From positions 3,626,808-3,690,807 of the forward strand of contig NZ_CP022463.1 in assembly GCF_002224485.1 (NCBI RefSeq): a DNA stretch of 64,000 bases, written 5' to 3'. A program made the position numbers and the translations under genes. The stretch is from Sinomonas sp. R1AF57 (GTDB lineage Bacteria; Actinomycetota; Actinomycetes; Actinomycetales; Micrococcaceae). The notes under the pieces were generated by a model. It did not search any database. It saw only the letters and a program-made list of their open reading frames with translations, and was not told where the DNA came from. Positions 1 through 9,110 of the stretch are shown piece by piece (positions within the stretch are counted from its first letter, which is position 1; each line of letters begins with the position of its first letter).

Positions 1-184
<184 letters not shown>

Positions 185-320
185 CAGAAGAACCAGCCGG
201 AAGGGCGGGAAAACACCCACACCGGCCAGCACAATCCAAAACTGGCATAAAAACCCGGCCACGCACACGGGGGTGCACGCAACCAGGCAATCAACACCAT
301 CAAAAAAATGGCATCAACGA

Positions 321-350
321 ACTTGGCACACTATTGAGTTCTCAAACAAC
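321..350 (-). promoter_or_regulatory. Conserved rRNA leader element (TTGAGAACTCAATAGTG)
   Basis: On the minus strand the leader carries TTGAGAACTCAATAGTG followed by TGCCAAGT. This block is familiar from rRNA operon leaders of Micrococcales, where it is thought to act in antitermination or RNase III processing. It lies about 140 nucleotides upstream of the 16S start and downstream of the promoter at 413-441. The role is inferred from position and similarity. Confidence 0.6.
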
Positions 351-412
351 AGGCCCCGCAAGTGCATCGACCGGATTTCTTCCGGTTTATCTCCTCGCGG
401 CAACGAGATTCA

Positions 413-441
413 ATCCTACCTTCTTCGCACCCGCTCTGCAA
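413..441 (-). promoter_or_regulatory. Probable rRNA operon promoter
   Basis: Minus-strand hexamers TTGCAG (436-441) and TAGGAT (413-418) are separated by 17 bases. Transcription would start near 405 and give a leader of roughly 220 nucleotides before the 16S gene. The rest of 442-670 shows no gene; other rrn promoters could lie there but none is as clear. Confidence 0.55.
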
Positions 442-670
442 ATTCCGTTTTTCTTGGAAACTGCTTCACGACTGCGAGCGATCAGGGTTCCGGAGGCGCA
501 CTCAATCAGCGGCCATCCGGGCCATTCTCGAAGGGGATTTGCCGCTCTGGACTGCCTCGATGTTCTCTCGGCCGCCCCGGCGACTCAGAAAACATTACCG
601 GCCACGACCGTCCTCCTCCAAATCCGCCGCCTGTGCCCTTCGTTACACACCGGCCTCCAGCCTCGACCGG

Positions 671-714
671 ATACCCCCGTGGGGTACTTGACCTATACCC
701 CTCCCGGGTATAGG
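671..714. promoter_or_regulatory. Two CsoR-type operators overlapping the csoR promoter
   Basis: Two GC-centred inverted repeats lie in tandem: ATACCCC-N3-GGGTAC-like at 671-687, and a perfect 9-bp repeat CCTATACCC-N5-GGGTATAGG at 692-714. This is the known shape of Cu(I)-responsive CsoR operators. The second one covers the spacer of the csoR promoter, so bound CsoR should block transcription of csoR-copZ-copA until copper is present. Confidence 0.75.
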
Positions 715-716
715 TT
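688..716 (+). promoter_or_regulatory. csoR promoter (predicted leaderless transcript)
   Basis: TTGACC (688-693) and TAGGTT (711-716) are 17 bases apart. The -10 ends seven bases before the csoR ATG at 724 and no Shine-Dalgarno sequence is present, so the mRNA probably starts at the ATG itself. Confidence 0.65.
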
Positions 717-723
717 GGCCGGC

Positions 724-1056
724 ATGGAGCACGTCGTGGACACCGAGACGCATGGAGGACCGCCGTACGGGTACTCCTCCAACAAAGAGGCCTACCTGCG
801 GCGCCTCAAGAGGATTGAGGGCCAAGTGCGCGGAATTGCCCGGATGGTCGAGGAGGACAAGTACTGCATCGACATCCTGACCCAGATGTCGGCGGTCACG
901 AAGGCCCTGCACGCGGTGAGCCTCGGCCTCGTCGAAGAGCACATCGGCCACTGCGTGGTGGGCGCTGCCAATGAACCGGACCCGGCCAAGCGTGCCGGCG
1001 AGATCGACTCCAAGGTGAAGGAGGCCTCCGATGCCATCGGACGACTGCTGCGGTAG
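724..1056 (+). CDS. csoR: Copper-sensing transcriptional repressor CsoR
   Basis: A 110-residue all-helical CsoR/RcnR-family protein, the usual length for the family. It represses copper export genes and releases DNA on binding Cu(I). The ligand set is intact: Cys48, His73 and Cys77, spaced 25 and 4 residues apart exactly as in Mycobacterium CsoR. The basic helix with EGQVRGI around residue 32 is the DNA-binding signature. The reading frame is open far upstream, but that part overlaps the rRNA promoter and leader. The ATG at 724 is chosen because a promoter -10 ends seven bases before it. It heads csoR-copZ-copA and is autoregulated through two adjacent operators. Confidence 0.93.
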   Translation: MEHVVDTETHGGPPYGYSSNKEAYLRRLKRIEGQVRGIARMVEEDKYCIDILTQMSAVTKALHAVSLGLVEEHIGHCVVGAANEPDPAKRAGEIDSKVKEASDAIGRLLR

Positions 1057-1165
1057 CTCCGGCTGCTGCACCGGCTCAGACACGTTCATCCCCCTGTCCC
1101 GCTTCGCGGCGGGAACAGGCCAGACACCCCTTCAGCCAGACCTTTCCCAGCCAAGGAGCCTCGCG

Positions 1166-1396
1166 ATGACCCACTTCACCACCACCGTGCACGTCGACGG
1201 CATGACCTGCGGCCACTGCGTCAGCTCGGTCACCGAGGAGCTCGAGGCGATCGACGGCGTCGAGAGCGTCTCCGTCGACCTCAAGGCGGGTGGCGTGTCC
1301 GAGGTGACGATCGACTCGACCCGCAAGATCAAGCACGAGGCCATCAGCGAGGCCGTCGCCGAGGCGGGCTACCTGGTCGTGGCCAACGACGCATAG
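1166..1396 (+). CDS. copZ: CopZ-like copper chaperone (heavy-metal-associated domain protein)
   Basis: A 76-residue single HMA-domain protein with the Cu(I)-binding motif GMTCGHC (Cys15 and Cys18). CopZ proteins carry Cu(I) in the cytoplasm and hand it to the P-type ATPase, here encoded immediately downstream, and to CsoR. The ATG at 1166 has an AAGGAG ribosome site about seven bases upstream, which favours it over earlier in-frame starts. It is the second gene of the copper operon, 110 bases after csoR and three bases before copA. The product could equally be called a generic heavy-metal transport protein; the csoR context points to copper. Confidence 0.9.
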   Translation: MTHFTTTVHVDGMTCGHCVSSVTEELEAIDGVESVSVDLKAGGVSEVTIDSTRKIKHEAISEAVAEAGYLVVANDA

Positions 1397-1399
1397 CCG

Positions 1400-3805
1400 A
1401 TGGGTACCTTCCTGGAATCCACACCAGAGGCCCCGCGGATCGTCGAGCTCGACATCGAGGGCATGACCTGCGCGTCATGCGTCAACCGGGTCGAGCGGAA
1501 GCTGGGCAAGATCGAGGGCGTCCACGCCTCGGTGAACCTGCCCCTCGAGTCCGCCCGGGTCGAAGTGCCCGCCGGCGTGACCGATGAGCAGCTGCTCGCC
1601 ACCGTCGAGTCCGCCGGGTACACGGCCCGGCTCAAGGACGGCGGCAGCTCGGGTGCCGGGGCCACGGACGCCGGCCACACGCCGTCGTCCGTCCCGGTGC
1701 CCGCGCCCGAGGCGAGGGGCCTGGCACTGCCAGCCGACCCTGCGGGCGAGCCGACCGCGGAGGCCGCCCCCGCCTCCCCTGCCCGGAGCCGCGCCGACGT
1801 CCTGCTCCCCCGACTCGCGGTCGCGGCCGCCCTGACGATCCCGGTGTTCGTCATCTCGATGGTGCCGGGCGCGCAGTTCGCCCACTGGGGCTGGTGGGCG
1901 GCGGCGCTCGCGCTGCCCGTCGTCACGTGGTCGGCGTGGCCGTTCCACCGCGCCGCGGCCATCAACGCCCGCCATCTCGGCTCGACCATGGACACGCTCG
2001 TGTCCCTCGGCGTCGCCGCGGCCTACCTCTACTCCCTCGCCCAGCTCGTCGCCGAACCCCGGATGACCGAGCACCCCGGGATGGAGATGTCAGGGAGCGG
2101 CGGAGGGCTCTACTTCGAGACCGCAGTGGTCGTCACGACCTTCCTGCTGCTGGGCCGGTGGCTCGAGGCCCGCGCCAAGTCGCGCGCGGGGGACGCGCTG
2201 CGCGCCCTCCTGGACCGCGGGGCGAAGCGCGCCACGGTGCTGCGCGGCGGCGTCGAGACGGTGGTGGCGGCCGAGAGCCTCGTGCCCGGCGACCTCTTCG
2301 TGGTGCGGCCGGGCGAGACGATCGCGACCGACGGCACCGTCCGCGAGGGCTCCTCTGCGGTGGACACGTCCCTGATCACGGGCGAGTCCGTGCCGGTCGA
2401 GGTGAGGGCCGGCGATCCGGTCACGGGTGCGACCGTCAACACCTCCGGCCGCCTCGTGGTCGAGGCAACACGGGTCGGCTCCGAGACCACCCTTGCCGCG
2501 ATGGCACGCCTCGTGTCCGAGGCCCAGACGGGCAAGGCTCCGATCGCGCGGCTTGCGGACCGTATCAGCGGCGTCTTCGTGCCGGTGGTCCTCGTCGTCG
2601 CAGCCCTGACGTTCGCGGCATGGCTCGCGTTCGGCGGATCGCTGGGCGACGCGTTCACTGCCTCGGTCGCGGTGCTCGTCATCGCCTGCCCCTGCGCTCT
2701 GGGACTCGCCACGCCGGTCGGCCTGCTCGCGGGCAGCGGGCGCGGCTCCCAGCTGGGGATCCTGATCCGCGGCGCGCACGTCCTCGAGGACACCCGCGCC
2801 GTCGACACCATCGTCCTGGACAAGACCGGCACAGTCACGACCGGCCGCCTCGCCCTCGATGCCGTTGACGCCTTCGGCTCCTGGGACGAGGCCGGGGTGC
2901 TGCGGCTGGCGGGCGCCGTCGAGGCCGGCAGCGAGCATCCGCTCGCACGCGCCGTCGTGGACGCGGCCCGAGCCCACGTGCCTGCCGCTCGGGGAACCTC
3001 CCACACAGGCGGTGCGCACGACGGCGTCGCGCACGACGCCGCGGGCCTGCCCGGCGTCGTCGGGTTCCGGTCGTCGGCGGGCGGCGGGGTCGAGGGGACG
3101 GTGGACGGGCACGAGGTGCTCGTGGGCCGCACCGACTGGATCGCGGAGCGCGCCGAAGCGCCGGGGGCCAGCCAACTGGCCCGGTTCGCCGAGCGCGAGG
3201 CGGCGGGCGCGACGGCGGTATGGGTCGTCGTCGACCGCGTGCCGGCGGCCATCCTGAGCCTCCGCGACACGGTGAAGCCCGGCTCCGCGGAGGGCATCGC
3301 ACGGCTCAGGGCGCTCGGGCTGAGGCCCGTCCTGCTCACGGGCGACAATGCCGCGGTCGCCGCGAGCGTGGCCGCCGAGGTGGGGATTGCCCCCGAGGAC
3401 GTCCACGCCGGGGTCCGGCCGGAGGGGAAGGTCGAGGCGGTCAAGCGGCTCCAGGCCGGGGGCGCCCGGGTCGCGATGGCCGGCGACGGCGTGAACGACG
3501 CGCCCGCATTGGCGCAGGCGGACCTCGGGATCGCGATGGGCTCCGGCACCGACGTGGCCAGGGAGGCCGCCGACTTGACGGTCATGGGCGACGACCTGGG
3601 ACAGGTGGCCACGGCGATCGAGCTGTCGCGTGCCACGCTCGCGATCATCAAGGCGAACCTGTTCTGGGCGTTCTTCTACAACGCCGTTGGAATCCCCGTC
3701 GCAGCCCTCGGGCTGCTCAACCCGATGATCGCGGGTGCGGCGATGGCTGCGAGCTCGGTGCTCGTCGTAGCGAACTCGCTGCGGCTCACGCATTTCGGCC
3801 GGTAG
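1400..3805 (+). CDS. copA: Copper-exporting P1B-type ATPase CopA
   Basis: An 801-residue heavy-metal P-type ATPase that pumps Cu(I) out of the cytoplasm. In order: an N-terminal HMA domain with GMTCASC (Cys24, Cys27), an Ala/Pro-rich linker, paired membrane helices, the actuator motif TGES near residue 327, the ion-binding CPC motif (Cys430, Cys432) that marks P1B transporters, the phosphorylation motif DKTGT (Asp474), the nucleotide-domain HP pair near 513, and GDGVNDAP near 695. A His/Asp-rich insertion (around residues 533-550) in the nucleotide domain is not part of the core fold and may be lineage-specific. It starts three bases after copZ with no clear ribosome site, so translation is probably coupled. 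Confidence 0.95.
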   Translation: MGTFLESTPEAPRIVELDIEGMTCASCVNRVERKLGKIEGVHASVNLPLESARVEVPAGVTDEQLLATVESAGYTARLKDGGSSGAGATDAGHTPSSVPVPAPEARGLALPADPAGEPTAEAAPASPARSRADVLLPRLAVAAALTIPVFVISMVPGAQFAHWGWWAAALALPVVTWSAWPFHRAAAINARHLGSTMDTLVSLGVAAAYLYSLAQLVAEPRMTEHPGMEMSGSGGGLYFETAVVVTTFLLLGRWLEARAKSRAGDALRALLDRGAKRATVLRGGVETVVAAESLVPGDLFVVRPGETIATDGTVREGSSAVDTSLITGESVPVEVRAGDPVTGATVNTSGRLVVEATRVGSETTLAAMARLVSEAQTGKAPIARLADRISGVFVPVVLVVAALTFAAWLAFGGSLGDAFTASVAVLVIACPCALGLATPVGLLAGSGRGSQLGILIRGAHVLEDTRAVDTIVLDKTGTVTTGRLALDAVDAFGSWDEAGVLRLAGAVEAGSEHPLARAVVDAARAHVPAARGTSHTGGAHDGVAHDAAGLPGVVGFRSSAGGGVEGTVDGHEVLVGRTDWIAERAEAPGASQLARFAEREAAGATAVWVVVDRVPAAILSLRDTVKPGSAEGIARLRALGLRPVLLTGDNAAVAASVAAEVGIAPEDVHAGVRPEGKVEAVKRLQAGGARVAMAGDGVNDAPALAQADLGIAMGSGTDVAREAADLTVMGDDLGQVATAIELSRATLAIIKANLFWAFFYNAVGIPVAALGLLNPMIAGAAMAASSVLVVANSLRLTHFGR

Positions 3806-3811
3806 GGCCTT

Positions 3812-3980
3812 CCCCTCTCGGGTACACATAAGGCGCCCCACTCCCCCTCTCGGGTACACATAAGGCGCCCCACCCACCCTCTCGGGTACAGGCGCCGCAG
3901 CATGCTCGTACCCGAGACCGTCCTGAGGGTGATTCCGCGTACCCGAAAGGGGTGGGGAGGTGATTTCGCGTACCCGAGAC
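3812..3980. repeat. Array of six short repeats, three in each orientation
   Basis: The core TCGGGTAC occurs three times with a 32-bp period (units beginning at about 3813, 3845 and 3877), in the context CCCTCTCGGGTACACATAAG in the first two. Its complement CGTACCCGA follows three times at 31-bp spacing (3907, 3938, 3969), in the context GTGATTTCGCGTACCCGA. The two halves could fold back on each other. The stretch lies between the 3' ends of copA and the leftward DUF2277 gene and contains no gene. The function is unknown. Confidence 0.8.
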
Positions 3981-4027
3981 GGGGGGCTGGGCGGGGCGGG
4001 GTGATGGTGGGGGCGGGCCGGGCGGGG

Positions 4028-4300
4028 TCAGGCCGTGCCGAAGCGGACGGCGGCCCGCGCCTTCGCCTTCGCCGCCTCGTCCTCCCGGTTCCGGGGAGGG
4101 GCACTCGTCACGAGGTCATCCAGGAGGTGCGCCGTGATGTGGGCGATCTCCTCGACGGCCCTGTTGAAGGCCTCCTCGTTCGCCTTGGACGGATGGGTGC
4201 TCCCGCTCACCTTGCGCACGTACTGCAGGGCTGCGGCGTGAACTTCCTCGTTCGTCGCGTGGGGCTCGAAGTTGTGCAGGACTCTGATGTTGCGGCACAT
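4028..4300 (-). CDS. DUF2277 domain-containing protein
   Basis: A 90-residue soluble protein that opens with MCRNIRVLHNFEPHATNEE and contains ALQYVRKVSG and KANEEAFNRAV. These are the hallmarks of the DUF2277 family, whose biochemical role is unknown. The length is normal for the family. There is no Shine-Dalgarno; a TAGCAT hexamer on the minus strand (4308-4313) ends seven bases before the ATG, so a leaderless transcript is likely. The T, A and G of that hexamer are also the stop codon of the upstream EamA gene. It is therefore probably transcribed separately from EamA although both run leftward. Confidence 0.85.
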   Translation of the reverse strand: MCRNIRVLHNFEPHATNEEVHAAALQYVRKVSGSTHPSKANEEAFNRAVEEIAHITAHLLDDLVTSAPPRNREDEAAKAKARAAVRFGTA

Positions 4301-4310
4301 GCCGTCAATG

Positions 4311-5360
4311 CTAGGCGGGTCGCTCCACGATGGGCAGGGCCCCGGTCGTGAGCTCGGAGCCGAGTCCTCGCACCTCCAGATCAGCCGCCGGCAGGGCCTC
4401 CGGCGCCGTGTCGGGAACGGCCTGCTCCGCGGGGGCGCGGAGCTCGTCCATGCGGACCATGATGACGCCGGCCACGATGAGCCCGCCCCCGAGGAACTGC
4501 ACCGGCCCGGGGACGTCGCCGATCATGAGCCACGACGCGACGACCGAGAACAGGACCTCGGTGAGGGAGACGAAGCTCGCCACCTTCGAGCCGAGCCTCT
4601 GCCCGGCGACGATGCCGAAGACGTACGCGGCGACGGCAGCGATGAGGGTGATGCCGAGGACCGGGACCAGCCAGCTGACCTCTTCCCCCATGAGCTCGAC
4701 GCTGCCGAACGTCGCCGCGACCGGCAGCAGCCCCACCACGGTGAGGACTCCGATCGTCGCAGCGCCGAACACCATGCCGCCGGCCACGGTCACGAAGGGC
4801 GGGAGGACGCCGTCGGACTTGGCCGTCAGCACGAAGTACACGGCGAGGCAGACAGCGGCGGCGGCCCCCCAGAGGACGCCGATCGGGTCCACGGTCGCGC
4901 CCGTCAGGAGGTCGAGGACGAGCACGAGGCCGAGCATCGCCACGGCCGTTCCGGCGACCGTGAGCGCGCCGGGGCGGCGACGCGTGCGCAGCCAGAGCCA
5001 TCCGACGATCATGATGGGCGCGAGGTACTCGAGCATCAGCGCCACCGGCGGGCTCATGCGGGCCACCGCGTTGAAGTAGAAGAACTGGCACAGGGCGATC
5101 GCCACCGCGCCGTAGGCGGCCATGAGCCCGACGGCGCCGCGGAGCCGGCCCCACTGCCCGCGCATCATCCACAGTGCCGGGACCACCATGACGAGGGCCG
5201 CGAGGGTGATGCGCGCTCCCACCACGGCGCCGGGAGTCCAGCCGGACTCGAGGAGGGACTTCCCGAGCGGGCCGGAGATCCCGAATGTCGCTGCGGACAG
5301 CAGGGCGAAGACGAGTCCGGACGCGGAGCGGTTCGCGGCGGATCCATTCACGGCACGCAC
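4311..5360 (-). CDS. EamA-family (DMT superfamily) transporter
   Basis: A 349-residue integral membrane protein with about ten hydrophobic helices in two EamA repeats, the first containing SAATFGISGPLGKSLL. DMT proteins of this type export amino acids or other metabolites; the substrate cannot be told from sequence. The start chosen is a GTG at 5360 preceded by GGGAGG six bases upstream. The reading frame stays open to 5441, but that stretch is cysteine-rich and lacks a ribosome site. It is divergent from the CGNR zinc-finger gene, with about 95 bases between the two starts, so the two may share control. The C-terminus is a hydrophilic tail of about 50 residues. Confidence 0.87.
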   Translation of the reverse strand: MRAVNGSAANRSASGLVFALLSAATFGISGPLGKSLLESGWTPGAVVGARITLAALVMVVPALWMMRGQWGRLRGAVGLMAAYGAVAIALCQFFYFNAVARMSPPVALMLEYLAPIMIVGWLWLRTRRRPGALTVAGTAVAMLGLVLVLDLLTGATVDPIGVLWGAAAAVCLAVYFVLTAKSDGVLPPFVTVAGGMVFGAATIGVLTVVGLLPVAATFGSVELMGEEVSWLVPVLGITLIAAVAAYVFGIVAGQRLGSKVASFVSLTEVLFSVVASWLMIGDVPGPVQFLGGGLIVAGVIMVRMDELRAPAEQAVPDTAPEALPAADLEVRGLGSELTTGALPIVERPA

Positions 5361-5455
5361 AGAGCACCTCCCAGGGCAGAAGTCACACGTGATGTCAGGG
5401 GTCAAACATGGGTATGGTAATGACAGTAGACACCCGGGCACCGTCAGGAGTCAAC

Positions 5456-6001
5456 ATGATCTTCGCCCATGACACGGAGGTGGCGCTCAAGAGCGCCGTC
5501 AACCTCGTCAACACCCTCGACGCCGACCGCGGCGAGCTGCTCGCCACCGGCTCCGACCTGGACCGCTTCCTGGACGAGGAGGGGTTCAGCGGCTCCCGCA
5601 CGCACGACGACGCGGAGCTCGCCGCCGTCCGCCTCCTGCGGTCGCGCCTGCGGCGGCTGTGGGACGTCCCGGAGGACGAGGCGGTCGAGATCGTGAACGC
5701 CCTCCTGCGCGAGGCCCGGGCGCTCCCGCAGCTCGTCAGGCATGACCACTGGGACTGGCACCTGCACGCCACCACGCCGGAGGCACCGCTCGCCGACCGC
5801 ATGGGGACCGAGGCCGCGATGGCGTTCGTGGACGTGATCCGCTCGAAGGAGCTCGACCGGCTGCGCGTCTGCGCCGCCGAGGACTGCGAGGCCGTGCTGA
5901 TCGACCTCTCGAAGAACCGGTCGAAGCGCTACTGCGACACCGGGAACTGCGCCAACCGTGCGCATGTGCGCGCCTATCGGGAGCGCAGGGCGGCCAGTTA
6001 G
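5456..6001 (+). CDS. CGNR zinc-finger (ABATE-type) protein
   Basis: A 181-residue protein with an N-terminal ABATE-like helical domain and a C-terminal CGNR zinc finger. Four cysteines (Cys139, Cys144, Cys160, Cys165) are arranged C-x4-C-x15-C-x4-C, ending in the CANRAHVRAY signature. These proteins are regarded as putative transcriptional regulators, often next to transporters. Here the neighbour is a divergent EamA transporter, which makes local regulation plausible. The ATG at 5456 is chosen because CAGGAG lies five bases upstream; an in-frame ATG at 5408 has no such site. The last four bases overlap the next, convergent gene. Confidence 0.8.
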   Translation: MIFAHDTEVALKSAVNLVNTLDADRGELLATGSDLDRFLDEEGFSGSRTHDDAELAAVRLLRSRLRRLWDVPEDEAVEIVNALLREARALPQLVRHDHWDWHLHATTPEAPLADRMGTEAAMAFVDVIRSKELDRLRVCAAEDCEAVLIDLSKNRSKRYCDTGNCANRAHVRAYRERRAAS

Positions 6002-6342
6002 CGCGAGGAGGGCCCGCCGTCGTGCGTGTCCGTGCCCTCGGCACCGCCGTCCCCGCCCTCGGATCGAGGCTGGGTGCGGTCGGAGGAGCGAAGGTTGATG
6101 CCGGAGCCCTTGCCGAGGTGGTCGGCGTTCTCCTTGTAGCTCATCGAGAGCATGGCGGCGGCCACGAGGCAGACGATGAAGGCGATGCCGGCGCCGCTGA
6201 ACGCCAGGTCGAAGCGGAGGCCCTTGTTCGTCCCCCCGGACGCGAAGAACAGCACCGCGAAGAACGTGATGACGGCGAAGAACGCGGAGAACAGGAGGGG
6301 TCCCTTGATCCCGACGCGCGGTCCGCGTGGCGATTCGGACAT
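5998..6342 (-). CDS. Small membrane protein of unknown function
   Basis: A 114-residue protein with two predicted membrane helices (about residues 15-35 and 48-66) and a hydrophilic C-terminal tail rich in Gly, Asp and Ser. A consensus ribosome site, AGGAGG, lies four bases before the ATG, so expression is likely. I do not recognise a family. The 3' end overlaps the convergent CGNR gene by four bases. No neighbour gives a clear functional hint. Confidence 0.65.
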   Translation of the reverse strand: MSESPRGPRVGIKGPLLFSAFFAVITFFAVLFFASGGTNKGLRFDLAFSGAGIAFIVCLVAAAMLSMSYKENADHLGKGSGINLRSSDRTQPRSEGGDGGAEGTDTHDGGPSSR

Positions 6343-6407
6343 GGGCCCTCCTGAACTGGCCGGGGTGGGATTCGTGGTGTTCTACGAGAAGTAGAACCTT
6401 AGTGATT

Positions 6408-7037
6408 CTAGGCCACGACGCCGCGTGGCGAGGAATCATGCCGCAGGCTCAGGCCCGCGATGGCCAGGAGCACGCCGGTGATGATCGCTCCGCCGCCTGA
6501 GACGCCGAGGAGCGCGTGGGCTCCGAGACCGGCGAAGAACGGCAGGATCGCTCCTGCACCGAGATGCACGACGCCGGTGATCACCTCGTCGCGGGCGAGC
6601 GGGCTCCGGCCTCGGCCGGCGATGCCGCGGAAGAGGTCCGACGCGCCGGTGAGCACGAGGGCCGCGGCGCCGCCGACTGCAAGGACGATCGGCTCCGGGG
6701 CGGCGCCGAGCGCGATCGCGACCGCTGCCGCGAGCCCGTAGGCCGCCGAAGCGACGGTCCTCTGGGTGCCGCTGGGCCGCGCCTCGGGTTCAGCGGACCG
6801 GCCCTCCTCCCTGAGCTGCCACGCCTGCGCGACGGCGAGCCCCACGAAGTATGCGCCCAGCGCCCAGGCGGCTCCCGCCGTGGTGGGCTGGCCCCAGAAC
6901 ACCGTCACCGCGCCGAAGGCGAGGGCGACCGCGGCGCGCAGGGCGATGGGCCGCCACAGGGCCGGGCCGGGCGCTCCGGCCGACGTGGACGGGTCGGAGG
7001 GCACGCCGGGGGCGGGGGTCGAGGGGGTGTCGGGCAC
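6408..7037 (-). CDS. Multi-pass membrane protein of unknown function
   Basis: A 209-residue protein. A Pro/Ser/Ala-rich N-terminal tail of about 30 residues is followed by roughly six hydrophobic segments, several of them Gly/Ala-rich, with small loops. No family is recognised with confidence; the overall shape resembles small HdeD-like membrane proteins. The start is a GTG at 7037. There is no Shine-Dalgarno, but a minus-strand TAGACT (7044-7049) ends six bases upstream, consistent with a leaderless mRNA. The MATE gene lies 31 bases upstream on the same strand, but the local promoter suggests an independent transcript. Confidence 0.7.
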   Translation of the reverse strand: MPDTPSTPAPGVPSDPSTSAGAPGPALWRPIALRAAVALAFGAVTVFWGQPTTAGAAWALGAYFVGLAVAQAWQLREEGRSAEPEARPSGTQRTVASAAYGLAAAVAIALGAAPEPIVLAVGGAAALVLTGASDLFRGIAGRGRSPLARDEVITGVVHLGAGAILPFFAGLGAHALLGVSGGGAIITGVLLAIAGLSLRHDSSPRGVVA

Positions 7038-7068
7038 GGACCAAGTCTAGCGAGCCCTGTTCCGCAGG

Positions 7069-8418
7069 TCAGTGCGCCCCGAGGACCATCCAGGCGTTCG
7101 AGCGGGCGCGGAGGCCGAGGGTCACGGCCCGGACCAGCATGTACCCGCCGGCGAAGGCCGCCCAGAGCCACATGAGCCCGACCGGGCCTGCGACGCCGGC
7201 GGCGCCGACCCAGACCACGAGCGGCGCGTACACGACGAGGTTGAGCACGCCGGCAAGGGCGAGGTAGCGGGCGTCGCCGGCGCCGATGAGCACGCCGTCC
7301 AGCACGAAGACGTACCCCGAGACGGGCTGGCTCGCGGCCAGCACGAGCAGCGCCGGCCACAGGGCCTCGTGGACCTCGGGATCGGGCGTGAAGATCCAGC
7401 CAATCCAGGGAGCCGCCGCGGCGAGGATCGCGCCGGTGAGGAGGCCGAAGCCCAGCGACCAGCGCACCATGACGCGGGTCAGCTCGCGCGCCCGCGCGGC
7501 ATTCGAGGCGCCGAGCTCCTTGCCGATGAGGGCCTGTGCGGCGATCGCGAGGGCATCCAGCGCGAAGGCGAGGAAGCTGAAGAGGGTCATGGCGAGCTGG
7601 TGGGCGGCGAGGTTGGCCGGGCCCTGCTGCGCCGCGACGACGACGGCCGCGAAGATCGCGGCCCGGAGCGTGAGGGTCCGGAGCATGAGCCACGACCCAA
7701 CATGCGCGGCTGCGAGCAGCCCGCGGCGGCTCGGGAGCATGCCGACCCCCTCGTACCGCATCCTGTGCAGGACGATGCCCATGTAGACCGCGGCCATTCC
7801 GAGCTGCGCCAGGCTCGTGCCGATCGCCGAGCCCGCGATCCCCCAGCCGAGCCCGTACACGAAGGCCAGATTGAGCAGGATGTTCCCCGTGAAACCGGCG
7901 GTCGCGACGACAAGGGGCGTGCGGGTGTCCTGCAGTCCGCGCAGGGCGCCGGTCCCGGCGAAGACGAGGAGCATGCCCACGAGCCCGGGCATCGACCACA
8001 CCAGGTACTCGATCGCGTAGGCCTGGACCTGTGCAGACCCGCCGAGGACGCCAATCACCGCGGGTGCCGCAACCCAGCCGAGCACCGCGAGGGCCACCCC
8101 CAGGAGCAGGGCGAGCCACGCGCCGTCGCGCGCCGCCGCCATCGCGTGGCCCGTCTTCCCGGCGCCGAGGAACCGTGCGACCGCCGGCCCGGTCCCGTAG
8201 GCGAGGAAGACCATGAGCCCGACGGCGGTCTGCAGCACCGTGGTCGCGAGGCCGAGGCCCGCGAGCTGCTCCACGCCGAGGTGGCCCACGATCGCGGAGT
8301 CCGCGAGGAGGAACAGGGGCTCGGCGATGAGCGCGAAGAACGCTGGGACGGCGAGGCGCAGGATCTCGCGGGGGGTGGAGCCCGGCTGGAGGCGGGACGA
8401 GGCGGTGGACGGGGTCAC
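7069..8418 (-). CDS. MATE-family (DinF-like) efflux transporter
   Basis: A 449-residue protein with about twelve membrane helices, full length for the MATE family. The N-terminal half carries VPAFFALIAEPLFLLADS and AIVGHLGVEQLAGLGLA, the DinF-type MATE signature. Such proteins are cation-driven antiporters that expel drugs or metabolites. The start is a GTG at 8418, with minus-strand TAGGGT (8426-8431) ending seven bases upstream and no ribosome site, so a leaderless transcript is predicted. It is divergent from a TetR regulator coupled to a GT1 glycosyltransferase. A drug-responsive locus is a reasonable inference, though no substrate can be named. Confidence 0.9.
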   Translation of the reverse strand: MTPSTASSRLQPGSTPREILRLAVPAFFALIAEPLFLLADSAIVGHLGVEQLAGLGLATTVLQTAVGLMVFLAYGTGPAVARFLGAGKTGHAMAAARDGAWLALLLGVALAVLGWVAAPAVIGVLGGSAQVQAYAIEYLVWSMPGLVGMLLVFAGTGALRGLQDTRTPLVVATAGFTGNILLNLAFVYGLGWGIAGSAIGTSLAQLGMAAVYMGIVLHRMRYEGVGMLPSRRGLLAAAHVGSWLMLRTLTLRAAIFAAVVVAAQQGPANLAAHQLAMTLFSFLAFALDALAIAAQALIGKELGASNAARARELTRVMVRWSLGFGLLTGAILAAAAPWIGWIFTPDPEVHEALWPALLVLAASQPVSGYVFVLDGVLIGAGDARYLALAGVLNLVVYAPLVVWVGAAGVAGPVGLMWLWAAFAGGYMLVRAVTLGLRARSNAWMVLGAH

Positions 8419-8507
8419 GGGACCAACCCTATGAGAGGGCGCCGACAGAAAGCCGAGAAGGGGCGGGCCTCTGTTCAGCCCGCGATATTCGAGTTAGTCT
8501 TATTGAC

Positions 8508-9110
8508 ATGAAATCCGCGGCCTCGTCCCGGACGTACGTCATGACCAAGCGGGCCGAGTCCGCAGCGGCCACGGCCGAGCGCATCCTCGATGCGGCGGCA
8601 GGGGAGTTCGAGGACGGCGCCGCGATCGCCGCCATCACGCTCGACGCCGTCGCCGCCCGCGCCGGGGTGAGCGTCCAGACCGTCCTGCGGAGGTTCGGCG
8701 ACAAGGACACGCTCTTCGCCGCCACCGCCGAGCGGCAGGCCGCCCGCGTCGCGGCCGAACGGGACATCGCAGTGGCGGGCAACCTGGAGGACGCCGTCGC
8801 CAACCTCGCAGAGCACTACGAGCGCGACGGGGGCCTCTCACTGCGCCTCCTTGCCGAGGAGGCCTCATCGCCGTTCATGGCAGCCGTCACCGGCGCCGGA
8901 CGCGCCTACCACCGTTCCTGGTGCGAGCGGGTCTTCGCGCCCTGCCTCGAGGGGCTGGACGACGCCGCGCGCGGGCGCCGCCTCGCCCAGTTCGTCGCCG
9001 TGTGCGACGTCTACGTCTGGAAGCTCCTCCGGCTCGATGCCGGACTGAGCCCGACGGAATACAGAGAGGCGCTCCTCGAGCTCCTCGAGCCGCTCACTCG
9101 GAGGCCATGA
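8508..9110 (+). CDS. TetR-family transcriptional regulator
   Basis: A 200-residue regulator with an N-terminal helix-turn-helix: TLDAVAARAGVSVQTVLRRF, then GDKDTLFAAT, starts near residue 45. The C-terminal ligand domain is of ordinary size. It probably represses its own operon and the divergent MATE exporter, whose start lies 89 bases away; this is inferred from layout only. The ATG at 8508 is preferred because TAGTCT (8495-8500) ends seven bases before it, a leaderless arrangement. An ATG at 8541 is the alternative, without a ribosome site. The stop overlaps the ATG of the glycosyltransferase (ATGA), so the two are translationally coupled. Confidence 0.88.
   Translation: MKSAASSRTYVMTKRAESAAATAERILDAAAGEFEDGAAIAAITLDAVAARAGVSVQTVLRRFGDKDTLFAATAERQAARVAAERDIAVAGNLEDAVANLAEHYERDGGLSLRLLAEEASSPFMAAVTGAGRAYHRSWCERVFAPCLEGLDDAARGRRLAQFVAVCDVYVWKLLRLDAGLSPTEYREALLELLEPLTRRP

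Noticed and set aside
8463-8483. GCGGGC-N9-GCCCGC as the TetR operator
   Set aside because: TetR operators are usually shorter-gapped and less GC-rich; the repeat may be chance in this composition.
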